NCBI GenBank assembly: GCA_016214055.1
Contig: JACRPE010000019.1
Span: 1 to 46,800 of the forward strand
Direction: 5' to 3'
DNA from: Candidatus Roizmanbacteria bacterium
GTDB taxonomy: Bacteria; Patescibacteriota; Microgenomatia; UBA1406; GWC2-37-13
DNA: 46,800 nt
Of the stretch, positions 24,844 through 32,516 are shown piece after piece. Numbering within the stretch: the first letter of the stretch is position 1; each line of letters opens with the position of its first letter. The position numbers were made by a program, and so were the translations under genes. Under the pieces are notes generated by a model. It searched no databases and was not told where the DNA came from. It saw only the letters and a program-made list of their open reading frames with translations.

Positions 24844-24881
24844 ATAAAAAAAACCTCCTTGCGGAGGTGTATGTCTATCAT
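24795..24881 (-). CDS. possible small leader ORF with Thr run
   Basis: A 28-codon ORF from ATG 24881 with GGAGGG eight bases upstream. It contains EVFF and a run of five Thr codons (KTTTTTPAHW). It runs through terminator T2 and overlaps the TTG ORF in another frame; at most one of the two is likely to be used. Confidence 0.3.
   Translation of the reverse strand: MIDIHLRKEVFFICVKTTTTTPAHWEDL
24846..24868 (-). terminator. intrinsic terminator T2 downstream of lon
   Basis: Minus-strand stem ACCTCC (24868-24863), loop GCAA, GGAGGT (24858-24853), then a seven-T tract (24852-24846). It may end the lon transcript, or act as the first of two conditional terminators in the GNAT leader. Confidence 0.75.
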
Positions 24882-24897
24882 AATAAATACCCTCCGC

Positions 24898-24948
24898 CTA
24901 AAACGGAGTCGTGGTTAAAAATCTATAAAAAATGTTGCTCTTTTCCAT
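24898..24948 (-). CDS. possible leader peptide with Phe/Tyr codons
   Basis: A 16-codon ORF from ATG 24948 containing NIFYRFL. It begins within about three bases of the transcription start predicted from the promoter at 24958-24985. Its stop codon falls in the hairpin CTCCG/CGGAG (24892-24908). Confidence 0.3.
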   Translation of the reverse strand: MEKSNIFYRFLTTTPF

Positions 24949-24957
24949 ATAACCTAT

Positions 24958-24985
24958 AGTTTATAATAAATTTTTTAATTGTCAA
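24958..24985 (-). promoter_or_regulatory. candidate promoter overlapping the lon stop codon
   Basis: On the minus strand, TTGACA (24985-24980), 16 bases, TAAACT (24963-24958). The -35 overlaps the stop codon of lon. It would give the GNAT gene its own transcript with a leader of about 215 bases. Confidence 0.5.
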
Positions 24986-27381
24986 GACCCACTCTTAACC
25001 GTCCTCGGCAGATGGGTTAAGGCCACCGGGAGAACGTCGTCAAGATTCTCAACATACACAAACTTCAGTCCTTTTAAAATATAGTCAGGAATATCTTCAA
25101 GATCTTTTTTATTATCTTTGGGAAGAATGATTGTTTTAATCCCCGCCCTATGTGCGGCTATCACTTTTTCCTTAACTCCACCGATCTCAAGTGCTCGCCC
25201 TCTCAGCGTAATCTCTCCCGTCATTGCAACATCGCGCCTAAAAGGAGTCTTAGTTAGGGCAGATAACATGGCGGTTGCAATTGCCAATCCGGCAGAGGGG
25301 CCATCTTTCGGAACTGCACCTTCAGGTACGTGCACATGAATGTCAAAGTTATGAAAAAAGTCTTTTTTGAGTCCAAACTTTTCCCAACGGGAACGGATAT
25401 AGGAAAGAGCCGCCTGACATGACTCCTTCATGACATCGCCCAAATGTCCTGTTAAAGTCAAAACACCTTTACCCGGCATAATGGCAACTTCGATAAAGAG
25501 AATATCTCCTCCCGCCTGAGTCCATGCAAGCCCGGTCGATATACCTATGGTATTTTTTCCTTCAATTATTTGATTTGAATATTTATAGGGGCCTAAATAC
25601 TTAGAAACGTCCGTCGTGGTAACTGCTTTTTTGGTAATTTTCTTCTCAACTATTTCACGGGCAATCTTACGGAATACCCCCGCAACTTGGCGTTCAAGTT
25701 CGCGCACTCCCGCCTCACGGGTGTAACGGCGGATGATCGTCTTCATGGCCGCATCATGGACTTGCACTTCAGCCGTTGACAAACTATGGGCATCTATTTG
25801 TTTTTTAACCAAATAATCTTTCACAATGTGGAATTTTTCGTCTTCCGTATAACCAGGGAAGTTGATGATCTCAAGCCGGTCAAGTAATGCTTCGGGAATG
25901 GTATCTAACATGTTGGCTGTCGTAATAAAAAACACATCTGAAAGATCAAAAGGAACCTCAAGATAGTGATCTGAAAAAGCATGATTCTGCTCGGGGTCAA
26001 GTGCCTCAAGAAGTGCCGCAGATGCATCTCCCCGGTAATCACGTCCGATTTTATCTATTTCATCGAGCATAAATAACGGGTTTTTTGTCCCCGCCTGCTT
26101 GATGCCTTGGATAATCCGTCCGGGTAAAGCGCCCACATAAGTACGTCTATGTCCACGAATCTCTGCTTCATCACGAATACCCCCTAATGACATTTTGACA
26201 AATTTTCGGTCAAGTGCACGGGCTATGGAACGACCAAGTGAAGTCTTTCCGACTCCGGGAGGACCTACAAAACAAATGATTGTTGGCTGGTACTCTTTTT
26301 TCTTCTTTTCTGCATTTCCATCCTTTTGGGCAACCTCAGCCTTTTGTCTTCGGAGCTCAATAACCGCAAGATATTCAAGTATGCGCTCTTTAATCTTTTT
26401 CAATCCGAAATGATCTTCGTTTAATATTTTTTCCGCCTGCTTGATATCCACATTACTTGTTGAGGTTGTTGACCAAGGAAGGTCCACCAACCAATCAAGA
26501 TAGGTCTTAACATATGAGGCTTCAGGATTGAACTGAGACATTTGACTGAGCCGTTTGAGCTCTTTTAACGCTTTTTCCTCCACTTGTTTTGGCATTTTTG
26601 AGGCAATTATTTTGTCACGATATTCTTTCAGGTCTTTGTCCTCGCCTCCCCCGAGCTCTTCCTCAATCGTCTTCATCTTTTCTTTCAGAAATGTCTCCTT
26701 CATTCCTTTTTCAAATTTACGCTGAGTCTTTGCTGATATGTTTTGTTCAATCTCAAGAATTTTGACTTCTTTATTGATATAATCCACTTCATTTATCAAT
26801 CTCATCTTTAGGTTGTTTTCCTCCAAAAGCAGTTGTTTTTCTTTTTCTTTAATGTCGAGAACCATGGCGATATGATAGGAGAAATCCTGAGGTGTTCCGA
26901 CATTTAATATATTCATGAGGAATACAAAATCCACAGCTTTCCCCAAGTTGATTGCTTTTTTTACCTGAAGGGAGATGTGCTTAACCATTGCTTGGAGTTC
27001 ATTATCATCGTCAAGGATCTCTTCTACTTTTTCAACTGTTCCCTCAAAATAAGGTGTCTCTTTAGTGTATTCAGTGATCCTAACTTTTTCAACCCCCTTA
27101 ACTAATGCATTTATCTCTCCCTTTTCGCCAACTACTGTCTTTTCAATAGTTGCAATGACTCCGATATCATACAGATCCTCCTTTTTTGGGTCCTCGACTG
27201 AGGAGCTTCTTTGCATAACTAAAACAATTCTTTTATCCTTCTTCAATGCTTCATTGATAGTCGTAATACTCTTCAGTCTTCCAAAGATGAGAACATTTTC
27301 TGTTTTAGGAAATACGATACCGTCACGGACTGCGATGATGGGAAGTGTTGTTTGATTTGGTGAACCCATAAGAAATGCCAT
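24982..27381 (-). CDS. lon: Lon ATP-dependent protease
   Basis: A 799-residue LonA: N-terminal substrate-recognition domain (about 10-210), coiled linker, AAA+ module with Walker A GPPGVGKT near residue 375 and Walker B LFMLDEIDKIG near 435, and a C-terminal serine protease domain with the Ser-Lys dyad (GPSAGLAIATAM near 700 and GGVKEKVIAAHRAG near 745). Full length. It degrades misfolded and regulatory proteins in the cytoplasm. Its sigma70 promoter is overlapped by an inverted repeat with CIRCE geometry, suggesting HrcA-type heat-shock control. Confidence 0.96.
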   Translation of the reverse strand: MAFLMGSPNQTTLPIIAVRDGIVFPKTENVLIFGRLKSITTINEALKKDKRIVLVMQRSSSVEDPKKEDLYDIGVIATIEKTVVGEKGEINALVKGVEKVRITEYTKETPYFEGTVEKVEEILDDDNELQAMVKHISLQVKKAINLGKAVDFVFLMNILNVGTPQDFSYHIAMVLDIKEKEKQLLLEENNLKMRLINEVDYINKEVKILEIEQNISAKTQRKFEKGMKETFLKEKMKTIEEELGGGEDKDLKEYRDKIIASKMPKQVEEKALKELKRLSQMSQFNPEASYVKTYLDWLVDLPWSTTSTSNVDIKQAEKILNEDHFGLKKIKERILEYLAVIELRRQKAEVAQKDGNAEKKKKEYQPTIICFVGPPGVGKTSLGRSIARALDRKFVKMSLGGIRDEAEIRGHRRTYVGALPGRIIQGIKQAGTKNPLFMLDEIDKIGRDYRGDASAALLEALDPEQNHAFSDHYLEVPFDLSDVFFITTANMLDTIPEALLDRLEIINFPGYTEDEKFHIVKDYLVKKQIDAHSLSTAEVQVHDAAMKTIIRRYTREAGVRELERQVAGVFRKIAREIVEKKITKKAVTTTDVSKYLGPYKYSNQIIEGKNTIGISTGLAWTQAGGDILFIEVAIMPGKGVLTLTGHLGDVMKESCQAALSYIRSRWEKFGLKKDFFHNFDIHVHVPEGAVPKDGPSAGLAIATAMLSALTKTPFRRDVAMTGEITLRGRALEIGGVKEKVIAAHRAGIKTIILPKDNKKDLEDIPDYILKGLKFVYVENLDDVLPVALTHLPRTVKSGS

Positions 27382-27402
27382 AATTTTGCTCGTAAAGAGC
27401 TC

Positions 27403-27436
27403 TTAGCAGTATAGCAAAGTATCTGCTAACTGTCAA
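27403..27436 (-). promoter_or_regulatory. lon promoter with CIRCE-like HrcA operator
   Basis: On the minus strand, TTGACA (27436-27431), exactly 17 bases, TATACT (27413-27408), then 26 bases to the ATG. The inverted repeat TTAGCAG-N13-CTGCTAA (27403-27429) spans spacer and -10. CIRCE is TTAGCACTC-N9-GAGTGCTAA. The outer six bases of each arm and the 27-bp total length match, while the inner three of each arm diverge. Confidence 0.65.
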
Positions 27437-27451
27437 ATGGTATTAATATTC

Positions 27452-28303
27452 TCAAATAAAATCACCTAAAAGACCTGCGAGATCCTTTGGTTTGCTCTGC
27501 GATACAAGTGTCGAATCAGCCAGTTGGGGAAGGTGCTCGTGATATGCCGGTCTGTCTTCCTTATAGAGTATTCCTAGGGGAAACTTCTCTTCGTGGAACT
27601 CAAGAGCTTTTCCGAGTGCCGTAACTTTATTGTTTGGCTGATAATCCGGTCCCAGTTTGTATGACTTTTGCATGTAATAGGGATAGGTATTTATTTTGTT
27701 AAAAGTAACACAGGGTTGGAGTACGTTAACAATTGAGAAACCCTTGTGTTGAAATGCTGATTTCATCGTTTCAATCATGTGGGGGGCATTGCCCGCAAAT
27801 GCCTGCGCAACAAACGTAGCTCCTTGAGTTATGGCAAAACTCAACGGATTGACCGGCATTTCAATGATTCCGGCTGGTGTTGATTTTGATTTATATCCTT
27901 TTGATGCGGTCGGCGCAACTTGCCCTGTGGTTAATCCGTATACACTATTGTCATGAATAATTGCAGTAATATCATGATTTCCCCGGCATCCGTGAAGAAA
28001 ATGGTTGCCCCCTTCACCATAAAAATCTCCGTCTCCTGCAACTACGATAGTCTTCATCTTGTGATTGGAAAGTTTAAACCCGATTGCCACGGGAAGTGCT
28101 CTTCCGTGCAGACCATGGCTTGCGTAGGCATTCAAAAAATCATTCATGTTGCCTGAACATCCTATCCCGAAGGAGACAAATACTGATGATGGAGACAATC
28201 CCATCTGCACAAGGGCAGACTTTATCGCCACTCCGATCCCCCAATTACCACACCCGGGACACCAGGTAGGTTGATAGCCGGTAAAATCCTGTATTGTTGA
28301 CAT
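27452..28303 (-). CDS. 2-oxoacid:ferredoxin oxidoreductase, beta subunit
   Basis: A 283-residue thiamine-diphosphate-binding beta subunit (PorB/KorB type). The N-terminal WCPGCGNWG provides cysteines for an iron-sulfur cluster. The TPP motif is GDGDFYGEGGNHFLHGCRGNHD near residue 90, followed by NSVYGLTTGQ. With the alpha subunit three bases upstream it oxidatively decarboxylates a 2-oxoacid to acyl-CoA, reducing ferredoxin. Pyruvate or 2-oxoglutarate cannot be distinguished by eye. Last gene of the SUF-Kor transcription unit; no terminator is obvious after it. Confidence 0.9.
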   Translation of the reverse strand: MSTIQDFTGYQPTWCPGCGNWGIGVAIKSALVQMGLSPSSVFVSFGIGCSGNMNDFLNAYASHGLHGRALPVAIGFKLSNHKMKTIVVAGDGDFYGEGGNHFLHGCRGNHDITAIIHDNSVYGLTTGQVAPTASKGYKSKSTPAGIIEMPVNPLSFAITQGATFVAQAFAGNAPHMIETMKSAFQHKGFSIVNVLQPCVTFNKINTYPYYMQKSYKLGPDYQPNNKVTALGKALEFHEEKFPLGILYKEDRPAYHEHLPQLADSTLVSQSKPKDLAGLLGDFI

Positions 28304-28306
28304 ATA

Positions 28307-30025
28307 TTATTTTAAAATGAAATTAACTATCTCCTCCATTGAGATGGGCCGCCCGTCGTATTTAAGTATCGTTTCTTTGAGATCAACACTGAGCTCCATC
28401 CTCAAAAGTTTTCCAAACTGGGCCGTTGAATTATTTTCAACGAGAATATATCTCTTTTCTTTGTTAAAAAATGGTAAAACCGTTTCTTTATCCATAGGAA
28501 ACATGTGGGTAAAGTGGAGAAGCGCCGTCTTTATTCCTTTTCCCTGGAGGATGCGTTGCGCTTCCTGTACCGGACCCTTGGTTGATCCCCAAGCAACAAA
28601 AATAATCTCTGCACCATCCATATCTCCGTAGATTTTGGGAGGTGAAAAATGCGATTTAAGATATGTTTGCGTTTTACGCGCCCGCTTATCCACTTGATGT
28701 ATACGGTCTAAAGCCTCCTCAGTTGTATGGCCGTCTTCCAGATGTTCGTATGAATTTGACTGGTAATATGCTCCCTCTGCGCCGGGAATGAGATGGGGCG
28801 ATATCCCGTCATCGGTAATCCGATACCGCAGATAAGGAGACTGATCGACGGCAGTAATCTGTTTTCCTCTGTTTGGCTTATACTCTTTCATGTGTTTTTC
28901 AACTAGCCCTTTTGAAAGGCTCCGGTGTGACTCGGACAGTAACATGTCTGACATGACTATCACGGGGACCTGATAAATATCTGCCAGATCAAAAGCTTTG
29001 ATAGTCAACTCAAACATCTCATCGTTATCTCCCGGGGCAAGTACAATTTTAGGAAATTCACCATGACCTGCATGTACTGCAAATAAAAGATCTCCTTGTT
29101 CGGTCCATGTCGGCATGCCCGTTGCAGGACCCGATCGCTGTGCAAGAAATATGACGAGGGGAATTTCTGCAATTCCAGCAAACGATATCGATTCAACCAT
29201 GAGGGCAAACCCACCTCCTGAAGTACCAACTGAGGAGCGCACTCCGGCAAGCGATCCGCCGAGCGCGGTATTGATGACCGAAATCTCATCTTCTGCGTGA
29301 CGTACTACCATGTTTGTTTTTCCCTGCCATCCGGCAAGCACGGTAAGAACAGTTGAGGAGGGTGTCATGGGATAGGCAACATATAATCGGCAATCGGCGA
29401 CCGAGGCGGCAAGCGAAAATGTTTCATTTCCGCTTATCACCAATTGAGGGGGATTTTCCCTTTTTACTAATAAAGGCTTGATGTATTCTTTATAATTTGC
29501 CAAAACATAGTTGTAACCTGCTTCAGCAAACTGCTTATTGACGTTTACAACCGCCTCACCCTTTCTTCCAAACTGGGACATGAGGAGCTCATAAAGTACC
29601 GCGATGTCAGCGCCAAGCAGAGCTAAAGATGCGCCAAGGGCAATTGTGTTCTTCATGACAACCTGGCCTTTCAATTCCGATAGGGTTTTTTTAAGTGGAA
29701 TATGGATTTTGATTACAGAGTCTACAATCTCAAACTCATCCTTGTCATACAACACTAAACTACCTGACCCGAGTTTATCTTTATGAAAAGTGTAAGTATC
29801 TTTATTTAAACAAACAAGCATGTCTATGGTTTGTTTGAGGCTGTATACCGGTTCATCAGAAAAACCGACGTTGTATGTATTATGCCCTCCTCTGATCAGG
29901 GATGGATACTGAATATAATCAAAAATAAAATAGCCTAAACGGCTTGCGATTTTGGAAAAGAAAGTTCCCGTGGTGAGAATACCAAAACCGGCCTCACCGC
30001 CAATTTTCCATAGATATTGCGACAT
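28307..30025 (-). CDS. 2-oxoacid:ferredoxin oxidoreductase, fused gamma-alpha subunit
   Basis: A 572-residue KorA-type subunit with the gamma domain (about 1-190, opening WKIGGEAGFGILTTG) fused to the alpha pyrimidine-binding and transketolase C-terminal-like domains (VAYPMTPSST near 237, RHAEDEISVINTALGGSLAG near 263). I start it at ATG 30025, two bases after the ferredoxin stop; a longer frame to 30088 would overlap the ferredoxin gene. There is no delta (dicluster ferredoxin) subunit, so the small ferredoxin upstream is the likely electron acceptor. Confidence 0.9.
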   Translation of the reverse strand: MSQYLWKIGGEAGFGILTTGTFFSKIASRLGYFIFDYIQYPSLIRGGHNTYNVGFSDEPVYSLKQTIDMLVCLNKDTYTFHKDKLGSGSLVLYDKDEFEIVDSVIKIHIPLKKTLSELKGQVVMKNTIALGASLALLGADIAVLYELLMSQFGRKGEAVVNVNKQFAEAGYNYVLANYKEYIKPLLVKRENPPQLVISGNETFSLAASVADCRLYVAYPMTPSSTVLTVLAGWQGKTNMVVRHAEDEISVINTALGGSLAGVRSSVGTSGGGFALMVESISFAGIAEIPLVIFLAQRSGPATGMPTWTEQGDLLFAVHAGHGEFPKIVLAPGDNDEMFELTIKAFDLADIYQVPVIVMSDMLLSESHRSLSKGLVEKHMKEYKPNRGKQITAVDQSPYLRYRITDDGISPHLIPGAEGAYYQSNSYEHLEDGHTTEEALDRIHQVDKRARKTQTYLKSHFSPPKIYGDMDGAEIIFVAWGSTKGPVQEAQRILQGKGIKTALLHFTHMFPMDKETVLPFFNKEKRYILVENNSTAQFGKLLRMELSVDLKETILKYDGRPISMEEIVNFILK

Positions 30026-30027
30026 AA

Positions 30028-30303
30028 TCAGTTGGGGAAAATACGTTGTCCGTTTTCGTCGGTTATGATAATTGCGGCCACCGGACAAGCTTTTGCCGAG
30101 TCAATGATGGTTTCGCTCGTCTCTTCAACTGCTGTTTTCAGTATGATTGCTTTTGCTTCAGAATCAAGCAGGTAGGTCTTGGGGGCAACGGCGATGCATG
30201 TTGCGGCACCGATACAGAGATCACGATCTACATGAACGGTTAACTTATTAATTTTAACTGGGCCTGAAGGGTTTTTTGGGTCAATCACATCGGCTGGATC
30301 CAT
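30028..30303 (-). CDS. single-cluster ferredoxin with three cluster cysteines
   Basis: A 91-residue ferredoxin with Cys30-Ile-Gly-Ala-Ala-Thr-Cys36 and Cys73-Pro. The second cysteine of the usual C-x2-C-x2-C motif is Ala33. Three ligands suggest a [3Fe-4S] cluster, or a [4Fe-4S] with a non-cysteine ligand. A 20-residue Pro/Asp-rich N-terminal extension precedes the fold. It lies between the SUF genes and the oxidoreductase and probably carries the latter's electrons. Confidence 0.85.
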   Translation of the reverse strand: MDPADVIDPKNPSGPVKINKLTVHVDRDLCIGAATCIAVAPKTYLLDSEAKAIILKTAVEETSETIIDSAKACPVAAIIITDENGQRIFPN

Positions 30304-30315
30304 ATAGTTACTCGG

Positions 30316-30672
30316 CTAAATTAATAATTTTTGAAGCGCCTCAAGGGGCAACAGGGCACACTTGATCCGGTTGGGACCAAGCTCAATCTTCAATAGTTTC
30401 ATCATATCTTTTTTTGTCATATTCTTCAACACTTCTTTTGTTTTTCCTTTTACCCAATCCGTCAGAAGCGATGAGGCCGCCTTCGATATGGCACATCCCT
30501 GCCCCTGAAACCGCACATCTATCACTCTATCTTTTTTTATAAGAACATCCATCTTGATTTTATCGCCGCATAAAGGGTTGTAAACAATCACGGTATTGGT
30601 CGGATTTTGGATATTTCCCGTATTTCGCGGGTTTTCCGCATGGTCTAATATAACTTCCTGGTATATGGTCAT
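30316..30672 (-). CDS. sufU: SufU/IscU-like iron-sulfur scaffold or sulfur-transfer protein
   Basis: A 118-residue member of the IscU/SufU family. The three conserved cysteines are in YNPLCGDK near residue 35, GQGCAISKAASS near 60 and RIKCALLPLEAL near 103. The protein is shorter than B. subtilis SufU. It follows sufS, so by analogy it receives sulfur from SufS and passes it to the SufBCD scaffold. Confidence 0.9.
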   Translation of the reverse strand: MTIYQEVILDHAENPRNTGNIQNPTNTVIVYNPLCGDKIKMDVLIKKDRVIDVRFQGQGCAISKAASSLLTDWVKGKTKEVLKNMTKKDMMKLLKIELGPNRIKCALLPLEALQKLLI

Positions 30673-30680
30673 AGGTTTTA

Positions 30681-31904
30681 TTATTTTAAAATGCGGCTGA
30701 CATCATGCAGGCCGTCAATCAATGCGTCAACATCGGATTGCGTATTGTAAAGGTAAAAGCTTGCGCGTACGGTCGCTGTTAAATTAAGCTCTTCATGAAG
30801 AGGCATGGCGCAATGGTTTCCCGCCCGAACACATATATTTTTCTCGGATAAAATTTGTGCCACATCGTGAGGGTGATATTTTTTAAAATAAAAACTAACT
30901 ATACCGCCTTTATTTTCGGCGTTTTTTGGTCCTATGACGTGAAGATTTTTAAACTCATCACCCAACCTTTTTATTGCGTAGGACGCCAGTTTCTGTTCAT
31001 GATTTTCGATCTCTTTTAATCCCACCTTTTCTAAGTACCGCACCGCTTCTTTTAATGCGATGACCTCCGCAATTGCCGGCGTCCCTGCTTCAAATTTATG
31101 AGGCGTCTCCTTGAATTTAGTATTGCGGACATGAACCTCTGAAATCATCTCACCTCCATAGAGAAAGGGCGGCATTGCATCCAACAATGTTTTCCGTCCC
31201 CACAACACTCCTACTCCTGTGGGACCCAACATCTTGTGGCTTGAAAATGCTAAAAAGTCACAGCCCAAATCTTGCACATCAACTTTCCGGTGGGGCACTG
31301 CCTGAGCCGCGTCAACTATTGTAATGATTGATGGGTTAATTTTTTTAGCGTTTTGAATGATCTTTTTAATTTCGTTTGCGACTCCTAGGACATTTGAAAC
31401 GTAGGTGAGGCAGAGAATTTTCGTTTTCTTGGAAATATATTTTTCTAAATGTAACACGTCAAGCCCGCCGTCTTTATCAAGTTTGATGACCGCTAATTTC
31501 CCTCCTTTTTTTATGAGAAGTTGTTGCCACGGAACAAAGTTTGAGTGGTGTTCCATAATGGTCGTGGCTATTTCATCTCCTTTTTTGATGATCTCCTCAC
31601 CCAGGGAATAACACAGCAGGTTTAAAGATTCAGATGTGTTGCGGGTAAAGATAACTTCCTCAGAGCTCTTTGCGTGAATAAATGACACAATGATTTCTCT
31701 CGTTTTTTCGTACTCTTCAGTTGCGCGCTCTGACAGGTGATAAATTCCCCTGTAAATATTTGCGGAGTAGGTTTCATAATACTCCCGAAGTTTATCGATG
31801 ACTATTTTCGGTTTTAAAGAAGTTGCGGTCGAATCAAGATATATTAATTCAGGAATATTCTTAAAAATGGGAAAGTCTTTTTTTATTGTGTCAGGGTTAA
31901 GCAT
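30681..31904 (-). CDS. sufS: SufS cysteine desulfurase
   Basis: A 407-residue PLP enzyme releasing sulfane sulfur from cysteine. It is a class II (CsdA/SufS) form. N-terminal YLDSTATSLKP, MEHHSNFVPWQ near 117, the PLP lysine in AFSSHKMLGPTGVG near 225, and active-site Cys in VRAGNHCAMPLHEEL near 362. It overlaps the end of sufD by eight bases. Confidence 0.95.
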   Translation of the reverse strand: MLNPDTIKKDFPIFKNIPELIYLDSTATSLKPKIVIDKLREYYETYSANIYRGIYHLSERATEEYEKTREIIVSFIHAKSSEEVIFTRNTSESLNLLCYSLGEEIIKKGDEIATTIMEHHSNFVPWQQLLIKKGGKLAVIKLDKDGGLDVLHLEKYISKKTKILCLTYVSNVLGVANEIKKIIQNAKKINPSIITIVDAAQAVPHRKVDVQDLGCDFLAFSSHKMLGPTGVGVLWGRKTLLDAMPPFLYGGEMISEVHVRNTKFKETPHKFEAGTPAIAEVIALKEAVRYLEKVGLKEIENHEQKLASYAIKRLGDEFKNLHVIGPKNAENKGGIVSFYFKKYHPHDVAQILSEKNICVRAGNHCAMPLHEELNLTATVRASFYLYNTQSDVDALIDGLHDVSRILK

Positions 31905-32499
31905 AAGGCTTTAGTATAGAATATTTATAAGGTTCTATCTCTTGAACTCCTGAATCAGATATTTTGGAAAACATATTTTCGATGAACCCCCCCACCATCA
32001 TGAATTCCGCCCTCTTTTTATCCACACCCCTTGCCTGAATATAAAACAATTCCTGTTTGCTCAATTTTCCGGTTGTTGAACCGTGGGTGCAGTATACATC
32101 GTTGGCCAAAATCTCCAAATCTGGCTTGGAACTGACAAATACATAGGGTGATAAAAGAAGGTTCTGATTTTTTTGGTACGCATGAGTACCTTGGGCTGAT
32201 TTTTCAATCCGAATCATGCCTTCATAGAGAAATGCAGAGTCATCATCGAATACTCCCTTGATGAGAAGGTTTGATTGCGAGTTGGGAACTCGGTGGTGTT
32301 GGACTGTCTTCACTTTAAATGAATCTTTTTTATGCCCCGTATACAATCCATATATCTCGAGTTCAACTCCTTGTTCCCGGATATCAAACGCCAGCTCTCC
32401 CGAAAGATTGTGAAAAAATACGACGTATTTTCCGGGTTTTTCAAAAACAATACCCTTCCCGGATTCCTTTTTTATGTGAATGAATGTTACAGGTCTCAT
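31897..32499 (-). CDS. sufD: SufD-like protein, shortened
   Basis: A 200-residue SufBD-fold protein of about half the usual SufD length. The C-terminal signature is kept: NDVYCTHGSTTGKLSKQELFYIQARGVDKKRAEFMMVGGFIENM. The N-terminal helical part and much of the beta-helix are missing. SufD pairs with SufB in the SufBC2D scaffold, so the complex here must be smaller on one side. It starts 18 bases after sufB ends; no frameshift upstream suggests decay. Confidence 0.8.
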   Translation of the reverse strand: MRPVTFIHIKKESGKGIVFEKPGKYVVFFHNLSGELAFDIREQGVELEIYGLYTGHKKDSFKVKTVQHHRVPNSQSNLLIKGVFDDDSAFLYEGMIRIEKSAQGTHAYQKNQNLLLSPYVFVSSKPDLEILANDVYCTHGSTTGKLSKQELFYIQARGVDKKRAEFMMVGGFIENMFSKISDSGVQEIEPYKYSILKPYA

Positions 32500-32516
32500 G
32501 TTACAAGTTTAATAAT

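Noticed and set aside
28307-30088. A longer start for the oxidoreductase alpha subunit at 30088.
   Set aside because: The extra 21 residues overlap the ferredoxin gene and do not resemble the family; ATG 30025 gives the expected N-terminus.
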